A stretch of 64,000 nucleotides of DNA from Lentzea kentuckyensis (GTDB lineage Bacteria > Actinomycetota > Actinomycetes > Mycobacteriales > Pseudonocardiaceae). The notes under the pieces are model-generated. The model was not told where the DNA came from. It saw only the letters and a program-made list of their open reading frames with translations, and did not search any database. Position numbers and translations under genes: made by a program. The stretch spans positions 62,001-126,000 of the forward strand of contig NZ_MUYM01000016.1 of assembly GCF_002150765.1 (NCBI RefSeq), read 5' to 3'. This document shows, one piece after another, positions 26,578 through 35,022 of this stretch. How positions within the stretch are numbered: position 1 is the first letter of the stretch; the number at the start of each line of letters is the position of its first letter.

Positions 26578-27615
26578 ATGAAGCGTCGCAACCTCACCGC
26601 CGCGGTGTGCCTCGCGCTCGCCGGTGCACTCACGTTGACCGCCTGTGGTGGCGGTGGAGCGAGTGGTACCGGTGCCAGCGGTGTCGGGCCGATCGGCGCC
26701 GACCACCCGCGTGCCGACACCGACTTCTGGAACTCCTACATCAAGTACTTCCCGGAAAAGGCCAAGGACCTCGGCGTCAACCTGCTGAACCCCACCAACT
26801 CGCAGAACAAAGTGGAGAACCTGGTCGCCAACGCCCAGTCGCTGCAGTCGCAGGGCGCCAAGGCGATCATCATGGCGCCGCAGGACACCGGTGCGATCGC
26901 GTCGACCCTGGACCGGCTGGACAAGGCCAAGATCCCCGTCGTCACCGTCGACACCCGCCCGGACAAGGGCAAGACCTACATGGTCGTGCGCGCGGACAAC
27001 AAGGCGTACGGCGAGAAGGCGTGCAAGTTCCTCGGTGACAAGCTCAAGGGCAAGGGCAAGGTCGTCGAGTTCCAGGGCTCGCTGTCGTCGGTCAACGGTC
27101 GTGATCGCTCCGAGGCGTTCGCCGCCTGCATGAAGAAGGACTACCCCGGCATCACGGTGTTCGAGGAGCCCACCGACTGGGAGGGCCCGAAGGCCTCCGC
27201 GGCCCTGCAGACGCGGCTCAACCAGCACCCGGACATCAACGGCATCTACATGCAGGCAGGCGGTGCGTTCCTCACGCCGACGCTGCAGTTGTTGAAGCAG
27301 AAGAACCTGATCGTCCCGCCGAGCGACCCGAAGCACATCTTCATCGTCTCCAACGACGGCATCCCGGCGGAGCTGAAGGCGATCCGCGACGGTGAGATCG
27401 ACGCGACCGTCTCGCAGCCGGCCGACCTCTACGCGCAGTGGGCGCTCTTCTACGCGAAGGCCGCGGTCGAGGGCAAGACGTTCTCGCCGGGCAAGACCGA
27501 CCACGACTCCAACATCGTCGACGTCGGCGACGGCCGGCTGGAGGACCAGCTGCCCGCGCCGCTGATCACCAAGGAGAACGTGGACGACAAGGCGTTCTGG
27601 GGCAACCAGATCTGA
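26578..27615 (+). CDS. Sugar ABC transporter substrate-binding lipoprotein (RbsB-type, probable L-fucose)
   Basis: The product has 345 aa. The signal peptide ends in the lipobox LTAC. The mature part is a periplasmic-binding-protein-like fold (Peripla_BP_4) with QSLQSQGAKAIIMAPQDTGAIA. It stands next to an RbsA-type ATPase and an RbsC-type permease, completing a CUT2 importer. Fucose specificity is inferred from the catabolic genes around it. Confidence 0.9.
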   Translation: MKRRNLTAAVCLALAGALTLTACGGGGASGTGASGVGPIGADHPRADTDFWNSYIKYFPEKAKDLGVNLLNPTNSQNKVENLVANAQSLQSQGAKAIIMAPQDTGAIASTLDRLDKAKIPVVTVDTRPDKGKTYMVVRADNKAYGEKACKFLGDKLKGKGKVVEFQGSLSSVNGRDRSEAFAACMKKDYPGITVFEEPTDWEGPKASAALQTRLNQHPDINGIYMQAGGAFLTPTLQLLKQKNLIVPPSDPKHIFIVSNDGIPAELKAIRDGEIDATVSQPADLYAQWALFYAKAAVEGKTFSPGKTDHDSNIVDVGDGRLEDQLPAPLITKENVDDKAFWGNQI

Positions 27616-29090
27616 TGAGTGACCTGGCTGCTGTCGCGCGTGGCGTGACGAAGAGGTTCGGGCGGACGCTCGCGTTGGACGACGTGGGCATCGAGATCCG
27701 GGCCGGTGAGTCGCACGCGCTCGTGGGCCGCAACGGCGCGGGCAAGTCGACGCTGGTCTCCGTCCTCACCGGCATGCAGGTGCCGGACGCGGGCGAGGTC
27801 AGCTTCTTCGGCGAGCCCGCGCCGTCCGTCGCCGACCGCGCGGCGTGGCGGCGTCACGTCGCGTGCGTGTACCAGAAGTCGACGGTCGTGCCCGAGCTTT
27901 CGGTCGCCGAGAACCTGTTCATCAACCGGCAGGACCTCGGCGGCGGCCTGATCAGCTGGAAGAAGCTTCGCGCAGAGGCCTCCTCGTTGCTGGAGGCCTA
28001 CGAGGTCGCGGTGCGGCCGGACGAGCTGGTGTCCGCGCTGACCGTCGAGCAGCGGCAGCTCGTCGAGATCGCGCGGGCGTTGTCGGTCGGCTCGCGGTTC
28101 GTGATTCTCGACGAACCGACCGCGCAGCTCGACGGCCCGGCGATCGAGCGGCTGTTCGACCGGATGAGGTCGTTGCAGGACAAGGGAGTGACGTTCCTGT
28201 TCATCTCCCACCACCTGCAGGAGGTCTACGAGGTCTGCCAGACGGTGACGGTCTACCGCGACGCGCGGCACATCGTCACCGCTCCGGTCGCGGAGATGTC
28301 CAAGCCCGACCTGATCGAGGCGATGACCGGTGAGGCCGGTGGGCTCAACGTGCCCAGCGGTGACGACCGGCCGTCGTCCGAGGATCTTGTGCTGTCGGTG
28401 TCGTCGTTGAGCGGCGAGCACTTCTCGGACATCTCGTTGTCGGCGACCCGAGGCGAGGTCATCGGGCTCGCGGGCAGTGCGTCGTCCGGCAAGCACGAGT
28501 TCGCCGAGACGGTCTACGGGCTGCGCAAGCCGTCCGTCGGCACGATCTCGGTGAACGGCTCCGCGGTGCGCGGCGGCGATGTTCCGGCGGCTCTGAAGGC
28601 CGGAATCGGCTGTGTGCCGCGGGATCGCCACCACCAGGGGCTGGTGCTGGACCTGTCGATCGCGGAGAACGCGACGATGAGCACGGCCGGCCGCTTCGTG
28701 TGGCCGTCGGCGCAACGTGCGGCGGGGTCCACCGCCATCGCTTCGTACGACGTCAAGGCCGCCGGGCCGGACCAGCCGGTGTCCGACCTGTCCGGCGGCA
28801 ACCAGCAGAAGGTCGTGATGGCGCGGGCACTCGCCGGCGACCCGTCGGTGCTGGTGCTGATCAACCCGACCGCGGGTGTCGACGTGAAGTCCAAGGAGTC
28901 GCTGCTCGGGGTCGTCGACGCGCAGGCGCGCCGGGGCAAGGCCGCGATCGTCGTCTCCGACGAGCTCGACGACCTGCGGGTCTGCGACCGTGTTCTGGTG
29001 CTGTTCCACGGTTCGGTCGTGCGCGAGTTCTCTCGTGGCTGGCGCGACCAGGAACTCATTGCGGCTATTGAAGGAATGAGCTCGGAATGA
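27615..29090 (+). CDS. Sugar ABC transporter ATP-binding protein (RbsA-type, duplicated)
   Basis: The product has 491 aa with two ABC domains. The N-terminal one has a complete Walker A (GRNGAGKST, 38-46), Walker B (FVILDEPTA) and a degenerate signature LTVEQRQ; the C-terminal one has a degenerate Walker A (GSASSGKHE) but an intact signature LSGGNQQ, as is usual for CUT2 ATPases. ATG overlaps the preceding stop by one base (TGATG); the frame open further upstream is not used. Confidence 0.92.
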   Translation: MSDLAAVARGVTKRFGRTLALDDVGIEIRAGESHALVGRNGAGKSTLVSVLTGMQVPDAGEVSFFGEPAPSVADRAAWRRHVACVYQKSTVVPELSVAENLFINRQDLGGGLISWKKLRAEASSLLEAYEVAVRPDELVSALTVEQRQLVEIARALSVGSRFVILDEPTAQLDGPAIERLFDRMRSLQDKGVTFLFISHHLQEVYEVCQTVTVYRDARHIVTAPVAEMSKPDLIEAMTGEAGGLNVPSGDDRPSSEDLVLSVSSLSGEHFSDISLSATRGEVIGLAGSASSGKHEFAETVYGLRKPSVGTISVNGSAVRGGDVPAALKAGIGCVPRDRHHQGLVLDLSIAENATMSTAGRFVWPSAQRAAGSTAIASYDVKAAGPDQPVSDLSGGNQQKVVMARALAGDPSVLVLINPTAGVDVKSKESLLGVVDAQARRGKAAIVVSDELDDLRVCDRVLVLFHGSVVREFSRGWRDQELIAAIEGMSSE

Positions 29091-30103
29091 CCAAAGCCAT
29101 GACTCCGCCGGTCTCGGCTCCTACGCCGCCTGGGAAGCAGAAGTTCCAGTTCGCGCGCTATCAGGACCTCGCGCTGGTCCCGGTGATCATCATTCTGCTG
29201 GTCATCGGGGCCGTGTTGTCGCCGATCTTCCTGACGCCCGGCAACCTGATCGCGGTGCTGACCCAGCAGAGCGAGCTCTCGTTGCTGGTGCTGGGCCAGG
29301 CGATGATCCTGATCGTCGGCAAGATGGACCTGTCGCTCGAGTCGACGGTCGGTCTCGCCCCCGCGCTGGCGGTCGCGTTGATCATCCCCGCGGCGTCCGG
29401 CGGCCTCGGCGTCGGTCTCGCGGCGTGGCTGGCGCTGCCGTTGTGCCTGCTGATCGGCGTGCTGATCGGTGGCCTGAACGGGTTCCTGATCCTCAAGGTC
29501 GGGCTGTCCGGGTTCATGGTGACCCTGGGCATGCTGACCATGCTGCGCGGCCTGCAGCTGGCGATCACCGAGGGCAAGTCGCTGATCGACGTGCCGGAGT
29601 CGTTCCTGTACCTGGGTTCCACGACCTGGCTCGGGCTGCCGGCCGCGGTGTGGATCTGCATTCTCTGTTACGCGGCAGGCATCTTCGTGCTGAAGTACCT
29701 GCGCGCCGGCCGTTCGCTGTACGCGATCGGCGGCAACTCGGAGGCCGCGCGGGCCGCCGGTATCCGGGTGGACCGCGTGGTGTGGATCGTGCTGATCATC
29801 GGCTCGGTGCTGGCCGTGGTCGCGGGCATCCTGATGACCGGACGGCTCGGTTCGGTCGCCGCGACGCAGGGCGAGGGCATGATCTTCCAGGTCTTCGCGG
29901 CCGCGGTGATCGGTGGCATCTCGTTGCAGGGCGGCAAGGGCACGCTGTTCGGCGCGTTGTCCGGCGTGCTGATGCTCGGCCTGGTCGAGCAGATCCTGCG
30001 GCTGCAGGGCGTGTCCGGCTTCTACATCAAGGCCTCGTACGGCGCGGTGATCATCCTCGCGCTGATCGTGACCAGGTTCGCGACCGGCCAGAAGCAGGAG
30101 TGA
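29087..30103 (+). CDS. Sugar ABC transporter permease (RbsC-type)
   Basis: The product has 338 aa with about eight to ten membrane segments. The stretch GKMDLSLESTVGLAPALAV and the later GGNSEAARAAGI and GGISLQGGKGTLFGALSG are typical of BPD_transp_2 permeases. It is coupled to the ATPase gene by an ATGA overlap. Confidence 0.92.
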   Translation: MTKAMTPPVSAPTPPGKQKFQFARYQDLALVPVIIILLVIGAVLSPIFLTPGNLIAVLTQQSELSLLVLGQAMILIVGKMDLSLESTVGLAPALAVALIIPAASGGLGVGLAAWLALPLCLLIGVLIGGLNGFLILKVGLSGFMVTLGMLTMLRGLQLAITEGKSLIDVPESFLYLGSTTWLGLPAAVWICILCYAAGIFVLKYLRAGRSLYAIGGNSEAARAAGIRVDRVVWIVLIIGSVLAVVAGILMTGRLGSVAATQGEGMIFQVFAAAVIGGISLQGGKGTLFGALSGVLMLGLVEQILRLQGVSGFYIKASYGAVIILALIVTRFATGQKQE

Positions 30104-30420
30104 CCTCGTTGGAGACCGTTGCGCTGCACACCCGGCTTCGTGAAGGGCGGGAGGCTGACTATGACCGCGTTCACGCCACCATTCCCGTAGAGCTGGACTC
30201 CGCCCTGCGCGAGGCCGGGGTGCACTCGTGGCGGATCTGGCGCTCCGGCCGCGACCTGTTCCACCTGGTCGAGGTGGACGACTACCGGGCGATGCGTGCT
30301 CATCTGGCCACCCACCCGGCGAACATTCCGTGGCAGGCTCGGATGGCAGAACTGCTGGAGGTCGAGGACGACTACTCCGGTGCCGAACCCGATGTGCGAC
30401 TCGTGTGGGAGCTGCCGTGA
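30100..30420 (+). CDS. L-rhamnose/L-fucose mutarotase family protein
   Basis: The product has 106 aa, the normal size for the RhaM/DUF718 family, which interconverts sugar anomers. The N-terminal HTRLREGREADYDRVHATIP, the central SWRIWRSGRDLFHLVEVDDY and the C-terminal MAELLEVEDDY are diagnostic. Here it would supply the anomer used by the fucose dehydrogenase. GTG overlaps the permease stop (GTGA). Confidence 0.88.
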   Translation: MTSLETVALHTRLREGREADYDRVHATIPVELDSALREAGVHSWRIWRSGRDLFHLVEVDDYRAMRAHLATHPANIPWQARMAELLEVEDDYSGAEPDVRLVWELP

Positions 30421-31373
30421 AGGTTGCTGTTTCTCGTCTGGGCTTTGGTGCCGCGCCGATCGGCAACCTGTACCGGGAGATCTCCGACGAGGAGGCTTTC
30501 GGTGCGGTCGAGGCGGCGTGGCAGACGGGCGTCCGGTACTTCGACACCGCGCCGCACTACGGGCTCGGGTTGTCGGAACGGCGGCTGGGCGTCGCGCTGG
30601 CAGGGCGGCCGCGCGACGAGTACGTGATCTCCACGAAGGTCGGGAGGTTGCTGGAGCCGTTCGACGGGGAAGGCCTCGACGACGAGGGCTTCGCGGTGCC
30701 GCGGCGTTTCCGGCGGGTTCGGGACTACTCGGCGGACGGTGTGCGGCGGTCCATCGAGTCCTCTTTGGAGCGTCTGGACACCGACCGGGTGGAGATCGTC
30801 TACATCCACGATCCCGACGACTACTGGGACGTGGCCTTCGCGGAGGCCTATCCGGCGTTGGAGGAGCTGCGGTCGCAGGGTGTCGTCGGCGCCATCGGCG
30901 TGGGCATGAACCAGTGGGAGATGCCGGAGCGGTTCGTCCGCGAGACCGACATCGACGTGGTGATGCTGGCCGGGCGGTACACGTTGCTGGAGCAGCCGGC
31001 GCTGCCGTCGTTCCTGCCGGCGTGTGTCGAACGCGGTGTCTCGGTGGTGGCGTGCGGTGTCTTCAACTCCGGGCTGCTGTCCAAGCCGGTCGTCGCCGCC
31101 GATGCCAAGTACAACTACGAGAACGCGCCGGCTGCGCTGGTCGCTCGCGCCCGTTCGATCGCCGAGGTGTGCGAACGGCACGGCGTGACGTTGCCGGAGG
31201 TGGCGATCCAGTTCGCTCTCGGGCATCCGGCCGTGGTGTCGGTGGTGATCGGGTCGCGGACCGCCGAGCAGATGACGTCGAACGCTGCCTACTTCTCGGC
31301 AGCGATTCCCGCTGAGCTGTGGGCCGAGCTGAAGTCGTCGGGGCTGCTGGACGCGGAGGTTCCGACGCCGTGA
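30417..31373 (+). CDS. Aldo/keto reductase: predicted L-fucose (D-threo-aldose) dehydrogenase
   Basis: The product has 318 aa. It contains the AKR landmarks FGAAPIGNLY, YFDTAPHYGLGLSERRLG (Asp and Tyr of the tetrad), VISTKVGR (Lys) and VYIHDPDD (His). The subgroup matches D-threo-aldose 1-dehydrogenases that oxidise L-fucose to the lactone. GTG overlaps the mutarotase stop (GTGA); the frame extends upstream but is not coding there. Confidence 0.87.
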   Translation: MKVAVSRLGFGAAPIGNLYREISDEEAFGAVEAAWQTGVRYFDTAPHYGLGLSERRLGVALAGRPRDEYVISTKVGRLLEPFDGEGLDDEGFAVPRRFRRVRDYSADGVRRSIESSLERLDTDRVEIVYIHDPDDYWDVAFAEAYPALEELRSQGVVGAIGVGMNQWEMPERFVRETDIDVVMLAGRYTLLEQPALPSFLPACVERGVSVVACGVFNSGLLSKPVVAADAKYNYENAPAALVARARSIAEVCERHGVTLPEVAIQFALGHPAVVSVVIGSRTAEQMTSNAAYFSAAIPAELWAELKSSGLLDAEVPTP

Positions 31374-32200
31374 TCGTCGATGCGCATCACCACCTGTGGG
31401 ACCTGTCGGTGCGGGACCAGGACTGGATCACCGATCCGCCGATGGGCGCGATCCGGCGGTCGTTCCTGGAACCGGACTTCGTGGCTTCCGCACCCGAGGT
31501 CTCGGCCTCCGTGCTGGTGCAGACGGTGTGCGTGGCGGAGGAGACGCCGGAGTTCTTGGCTGTGGCGGCGTCTTCCGACGTCGTGGGCGCGGTGGTGGGC
31601 TGGACCGATCTGACGTCCGCGGGTGTGGGCGATGCGCTGGATGCGTTGGTCGGCGGCCCGGACGGTTCCTGGCTGCGCGGGATCCGGCACCAGGTGCAGA
31701 GTGAGCCGGACCCGGAGTGGTTGTGCCGCAAGGACGTCTGGCACGGGCTCGCGGCCGTCGGTTCGCACGGGCTGGTCTACGACCTGCTGACGTTGCCGCA
31801 CCAGCTGCCGGCCGCGCGCCGGACCGTTGCCGCGTTGCCTCAGGTTTCCTTCGTGGTGGACCACTGCTCGAAGCCCGCGATCGGGTCGGGGGTCGGGGAG
31901 TGGGCCGAGCTGATCCGGTCGCTGGCGGCGCACGAGAACGTGACGTGCAAGCTGTCCGGCCTGGTCACCGAGGCTGACTGGAAGTCGTGGGACGTGGCTT
32001 CACTACGGCCGTACTTCGAGGTGGTGCTCGACGCGTTCGGTACCGATCGCCTGATGTTCGGCTCGGACTGGCCGGTGTGTCTGCTGGCGGCCACTTATGA
32101 CGAGTGGCTGGGGGCGGCTCGGGAGCTGGTCTCCGAGCTGTCGCCCGACGAGCAGGCCGCGATCTTCTCGGGCACTGCTCGCCGGGTCTACGCGCTTTAG
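31370..32200 (+). CDS. Amidohydrolase-family lactonase: predicted L-fuconolactonase
   Basis: The product has 276 aa. VDAHHHLWDL at the N-terminus, VVDHCSKP, KLSGLVTEADW and GSDWPVCLL are the metal-site and core motifs of the amidohydrolase_2 lactonases (COG3618). It would open L-fucono-lactone to L-fuconate. GTG overlaps the AKR stop (GTGA). It is the last gene of the operon, and its stop overlaps that of the convergent dapA-like gene by 4 nt. Confidence 0.88.
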   Translation: MIVDAHHHLWDLSVRDQDWITDPPMGAIRRSFLEPDFVASAPEVSASVLVQTVCVAEETPEFLAVAASSDVVGAVVGWTDLTSAGVGDALDALVGGPDGSWLRGIRHQVQSEPDPEWLCRKDVWHGLAAVGSHGLVYDLLTLPHQLPAARRTVAALPQVSFVVDHCSKPAIGSGVGEWAELIRSLAAHENVTCKLSGLVTEADWKSWDVASLRPYFEVVLDAFGTDRLMFGSDWPVCLLAATYDEWLGAARELVSELSPDEQAAIFSGTARRVYAL

Positions 32201-33057
32201 GCGAAGAGGGCCTGCAGTTCGGCGATGAGGGTGGGAGTGGCACCGGCGAGCGGTTCGCGGACCGGGCCCGCCGGGAGTCCGAGCAGGTTGAGCGCGGCCT
32301 TGACCGCGACGGCACCGGGCTCGCGGGTCATGATCGCGGTGATCACCGGCAGCAGGGCCTGGTGGCGGCGCAGGGCTTCCTTGTTGTCACCCTCGTCGTA
32401 GGCGTCGAGCATCGCCTTGATCTCGTTGCCGACGACGTGCCCGACGGTGCTGACCGTGCCGACGCCGCCGATCGAGTACAGCGGCAGGATCAGCTCGTCG
32501 TTGCCGGAGTAGAAGTCGAGCCCGGTCTCGGCGATGACCCTTGCCGTCGCGAGCAGGTCGACCTTGCAGTCCTTCACGCCGACGATTCGCGGGTGCTCGG
32601 CGAGCTTCATCAGCGTCTCGGTCTCGATCGCCGTGCCGGTGCGGCCGGGGATGTCGTAGAGCAGCGCCGGGAGGCCACTTGCGTTGGCGACCTGCCGGAA
32701 GTGGTTCTCGACGCCTTCCTGCGTGGGCTTGCTGTAGTACGGCGTGACGACGAGCAGGCCGTCCGCGCCGTTCTGCTCGGCCTGGTGCGCGAGCTCGATG
32801 GTGTGGCGGGTGGAGTTGGTGCCCACGCCCGCGAGGATCTTGACGTCCTGGCCGACCGCGTCCTTCACGGCCCTGATGACCTGCGCCTTCTCGGCGTCGC
32901 TCGTGGTCGGCGCCTCGCCGGTCGTGCCGTTGACGACCAGCCCGTCCGCCCCGCCCTTGCCGACGAGGTGCGCCGCCAGCTCCTGCGCACCCTTGAGGTC
33001 CAGGTCACCGTCGGGGGTGAACGGGGTGACCATCGCTACCAGCACTCGTCCGAACAT
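32197..33057 (-). CDS. DapA-family aldolase (dihydrodipicolinate synthase-like)
   Basis: The product has 286 aa. Class I aldolase features are GTTGEAPT (44-51), YYSKPTQEG, YDIPGRTG with Tyr134 and the Schiff-base Lys162 in GVKDCK. It is very like genuine 4-hydroxy-tetrahydrodipicolinate synthases in length and motifs, but its place beside a sugar operon and a LysR gene leaves a sugar-acid aldolase possible. It is divergent from the LysR gene across 71 bp. Confidence 0.82.
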   Translation of the reverse strand: MFGRVLVAMVTPFTPDGDLDLKGAQELAAHLVGKGGADGLVVNGTTGEAPTTSDAEKAQVIRAVKDAVGQDVKILAGVGTNSTRHTIELAHQAEQNGADGLLVVTPYYSKPTQEGVENHFRQVANASGLPALLYDIPGRTGTAIETETLMKLAEHPRIVGVKDCKVDLLATARVIAETGLDFYSGNDELILPLYSIGGVGTVSTVGHVVGNEIKAMLDAYDEGDNKEALRRHQALLPVITAIMTREPGAVAVKAALNLLGLPAGPVREPLAGATPTLIAELQALFA

Positions 33058-33073
33058 GACTCCAGCGTGACTC

Positions 33074-33116
33074 GAACGTTTGGAAAGTTCCAGTTAGAAG
33101 TTCTGCTCGGAACGTT
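33074..33116. promoter_or_regulatory. Repeated GAAC/GTTC half-sites between dapA-like and LysR genes
   Basis: GAAC at 33074 and GTTC at 33087 form one inverted pair, and GTTC at 33100 with GAAC at 33110 another; GAACGTT occurs at 33074 and again at 33110. Position between a LysR gene and its divergent neighbour suggests the LysR binding region. Confidence 0.45.
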
Positions 33117-33128
33117 AAGCTGAGCTTT

Positions 33129-34007
33129 GTGTTGGACGTACGACGGCTGCGGCTGCTCCACGCTCTCTCGGTCCACGGCACGGTCACCGCTGCCGCGGAG
33201 GCCTTGCACGTGACGTCTCCGGCCGTGTCCCAGCAGCTGGCTGCTCTGGAGCGCGAGGCCGGCGTCCCCCTGGTCGAACGGGACGGGCGGCGGTTGTCGT
33301 TGACCCGCGCCGGGCACGTCCTGGCTGCTCACACCCAGCTGGTGCTGGACCAGTTGGCCGCGGCCGAGGCTGATCTGGCTTCGCTGCGGACTTCTGTGTC
33401 CGGCGTGGTGCGTGTTGGAGCGTTCGTGTCCGTTGCGGCCTTGCTGCCGCGCGTGATTCAGGTGCTGCGCTCGGCGCACGGGTCCGATGTGGAGCTTTTC
33501 GTGCACGAGATGGAGCCCGAGGCTTCGCTGCCGGCGTTGCGGCGCGGGGACATCGACATCGCGGTCATCCACTCGTACAACATCATGCCGCGCTCGTTGC
33601 CCACCTCGTGCGAGTCTTTTGAGCTGTTCGTGGAGCCGGTGAACGTTGCTTTGCCGCTTTCGGATCCGTTGGTGCAGCAGGATTCGGTGGATCTGTCGGT
33701 GCTGGCTGACCGGCCGTGGATCATGCCGCGCACCGACGCGTCGTGCCACGAGCTGACGCAACGGGCGTGTGGCGCGGCTGGGTTCGTGCCGCGGGCGCAG
33801 GCCTATTGCGACGACTTCGGGGTGATGTGCGGGCTCGTCGAGGCCGGCCTCGGGGTGGCGTTGGTGCCGTCGGTGGCTCGGCGGCCCGGGGTGGCGTTGC
33901 GGCCGTTGAAGCAGCAGGTGTTCCGGACCGTTTCGGCTGTGGTGCGGAATCGGGCGGACGGGCAGCCTGCGGTGCGCGCGGTGCTGGAGCAGCTACGCCA
34001 GGTCTGA
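33129..34007 (+). CDS. LysR-family transcriptional regulator
   Basis: The product has 292 aa. The N-terminal winged helix (about 1-60; GTVTAAAEALHVTSPAVSQQLAALE trimmed to its core VTAAAEALHVTSPAVSQQL) is followed by a substrate-binding co-inducer domain (about 88-290). It probably regulates the divergent dapA-like gene and itself. The GTG start lacks a clear ribosome-binding site, so the transcript may have a very short leader. It ends 11 bases before the 130-bp palindrome. Confidence 0.9.
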   Translation: MLDVRRLRLLHALSVHGTVTAAAEALHVTSPAVSQQLAALEREAGVPLVERDGRRLSLTRAGHVLAAHTQLVLDQLAAAEADLASLRTSVSGVVRVGAFVSVAALLPRVIQVLRSAHGSDVELFVHEMEPEASLPALRRGDIDIAVIHSYNIMPRSLPTSCESFELFVEPVNVALPLSDPLVQQDSVDLSVLADRPWIMPRTDASCHELTQRACGAAGFVPRAQAYCDDFGVMCGLVEAGLGVALVPSVARRPGVALRPLKQQVFRTVSAVVRNRADGQPAVRAVLEQLRQV

Positions 34008-34018
34008 GCTCGGCTAAC

Positions 34019-34148
34019 GGCGTCTGCAAGTACCACCAACTCTTGATCGAACCGCCCGTAACTACCTCCAACCTGTTCGGTAGTCGTCGAACAGGTTGGA
34101 GGTAGTTACGGGCCTGTTGATGTTGAGTTGGTGGTACTTGCAGACGCC
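34019..34148. repeat. 130-bp two-tier palindrome between convergent genes
   Basis: The outer arms (34019-34042 with 34125-34148) are 24 bp and perfect; the inner arms (34055-34079 with 34088-34112) are 25 bp and perfect; between them lie 12 unpaired bases on each side and an 8-nt apical loop. It fills the gap between LysR and FadR-type genes and could end both transcripts. The outer arm recurs at 17390-17408, so it may be a small mobile or repeated element. Confidence 0.9.
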
Positions 34149-34157
34149 AGCAGCCAA

Positions 34158-34832
34158 TTAGGCCAGGTCGGAAAGCCACTGCTCGACGCCGGCCACGTGC
34201 ACCGTCGACCAGCTGCGGGCGAGTTCCGGCTGGTGGGCGGCGAGCGCGTCCACGATGGCGCGGTGCTCGGCGACGGTGCGGTCGACGGCGTTGGACTGGG
34301 TGATGCCGCGCCAGATGCGGACCCGGACGGTGGGGCCGGCCAGCGTGTCGAGGAGTTGGGCCAGGTAGGCGTTGCCGGAGCACTGGGCGATGGCGCGGTG
34401 GAAGTCGAGGTCGTGCTCGACCAGTTCCTCCACGGACTTGGCGGACTCGGCGGCGTCGCACAACGCCCGGAGCTTGATGATCTCTTCCGCGTCCACGCGC
34501 TGGGCGGCCATCGCGGCGGCGGCGGGTTCGAGGATGCGGCGGACCTGCAGGACTTCGAGGACCGAGTCTTCGCCTCGGTGCAGGTCGAGCACGAACGACA
34601 GCGCGCCGAGCAGGTCGTCGGCGCGGAGGCTGGAGACGTAGGTGCCGTCGCCCTGGCGGACGTCGAGCACTCGAACGAGTGACAGCGCCTTCACGGCCTC
34701 GCGCAGGGAGTTGCGCGACAGACCGAGACGTTCGGCCAGGTCAGCCTCACGCGGGAGGCGGTCGCCGGGCTTGAGCTCGCCCGAAACGATCATCTCCTTG
34801 ACCCGCAGGATCGCGTCGTCAGTGACTGCCAC
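34158..34832 (-). CDS. GntR-family regulator, FadR (FCD) subfamily
   Basis: The product has 224 aa. A GntR winged helix (about 8-72; LPREADLAERLGLSRNSLREA) is followed by an FCD all-helical ligand domain with the metal-binding pattern DLDFHRAIAQCSGN. GTG at 34832 follows GAGGGTG. An imperfect copy of the fucose-operon palindrome lies 20-34 bases before the start, so it probably controls itself and the fucose operon (inference). It is divergent from nagA. Confidence 0.88.
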   Translation of the reverse strand: MAVTDDAILRVKEMIVSGELKPGDRLPREADLAERLGLSRNSLREAVKALSLVRVLDVRQGDGTYVSSLRADDLLGALSFVLDLHRGEDSVLEVLQVRRILEPAAAAMAAQRVDAEEIIKLRALCDAAESAKSVEELVEHDLDFHRAIAQCSGNAYLAQLLDTLAGPTVRVRIWRGITQSNAVDRTVAEHRAIVDALAAHQPELARSWSTVHVAGVEQWLSDLA

Positions 34833-34851
34833 AGCACCCTCAACTCGTCGT

Positions 34852-34866
34852 AGACCTCGGATGTCT
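34852..34866. promoter_or_regulatory. Putative FadR-type operator at its own gene
   Basis: AGACCTCGGATGTCT is the complement of a sequence matching 12 of 15 bases of the palindrome at 23604-23618. It lies 20 bases before the regulator's start codon. Confidence 0.5.
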
Positions 34867-34994
34867 GGGCCCCAGTATGCGCCACGGATGGTCATCTTCG
34901 ACGGGTACCGGTCGATACGGCCGTGATTCACGGATTGTTATGTGGGATGGTTATCTCTTAACGAGACGTGACGTGAACCCGCTGTTGACGCCAT

Positions 34995-35010
34995 AATGGT
35001 CTGGACCATT
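34995..35010. promoter_or_regulatory. DasR-type operator (dre) before nagA
   Basis: AATGGTCTGGACCATT is a palindrome with 7-base arms that closely matches the published dre consensus (TGGTCTAGACCA core). It overlaps a likely -10 hexamer (CATAAT, 34992-34997) and ends 12 bases before the TTG start, so bound DasR would block transcription. Confidence 0.85.
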
Positions 35011-35022
35011 CAAGGAGGGATC

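Noticed and set aside
25741..27504. 587-codon minus-strand open frame
   Set aside because: It opposes the dehydrogenase and binding-protein genes, which have clear domains and start signals.
28514..30547. 677-codon minus-strand open frame
   Set aside because: It is antisense to the fucose ATPase and permease genes; the composition is that of a shadow frame.
34019..34148. tRNA or other classical structured RNA
   Set aside because: The arms are simple long inverted repeats without cloverleaf features or a CCA end.
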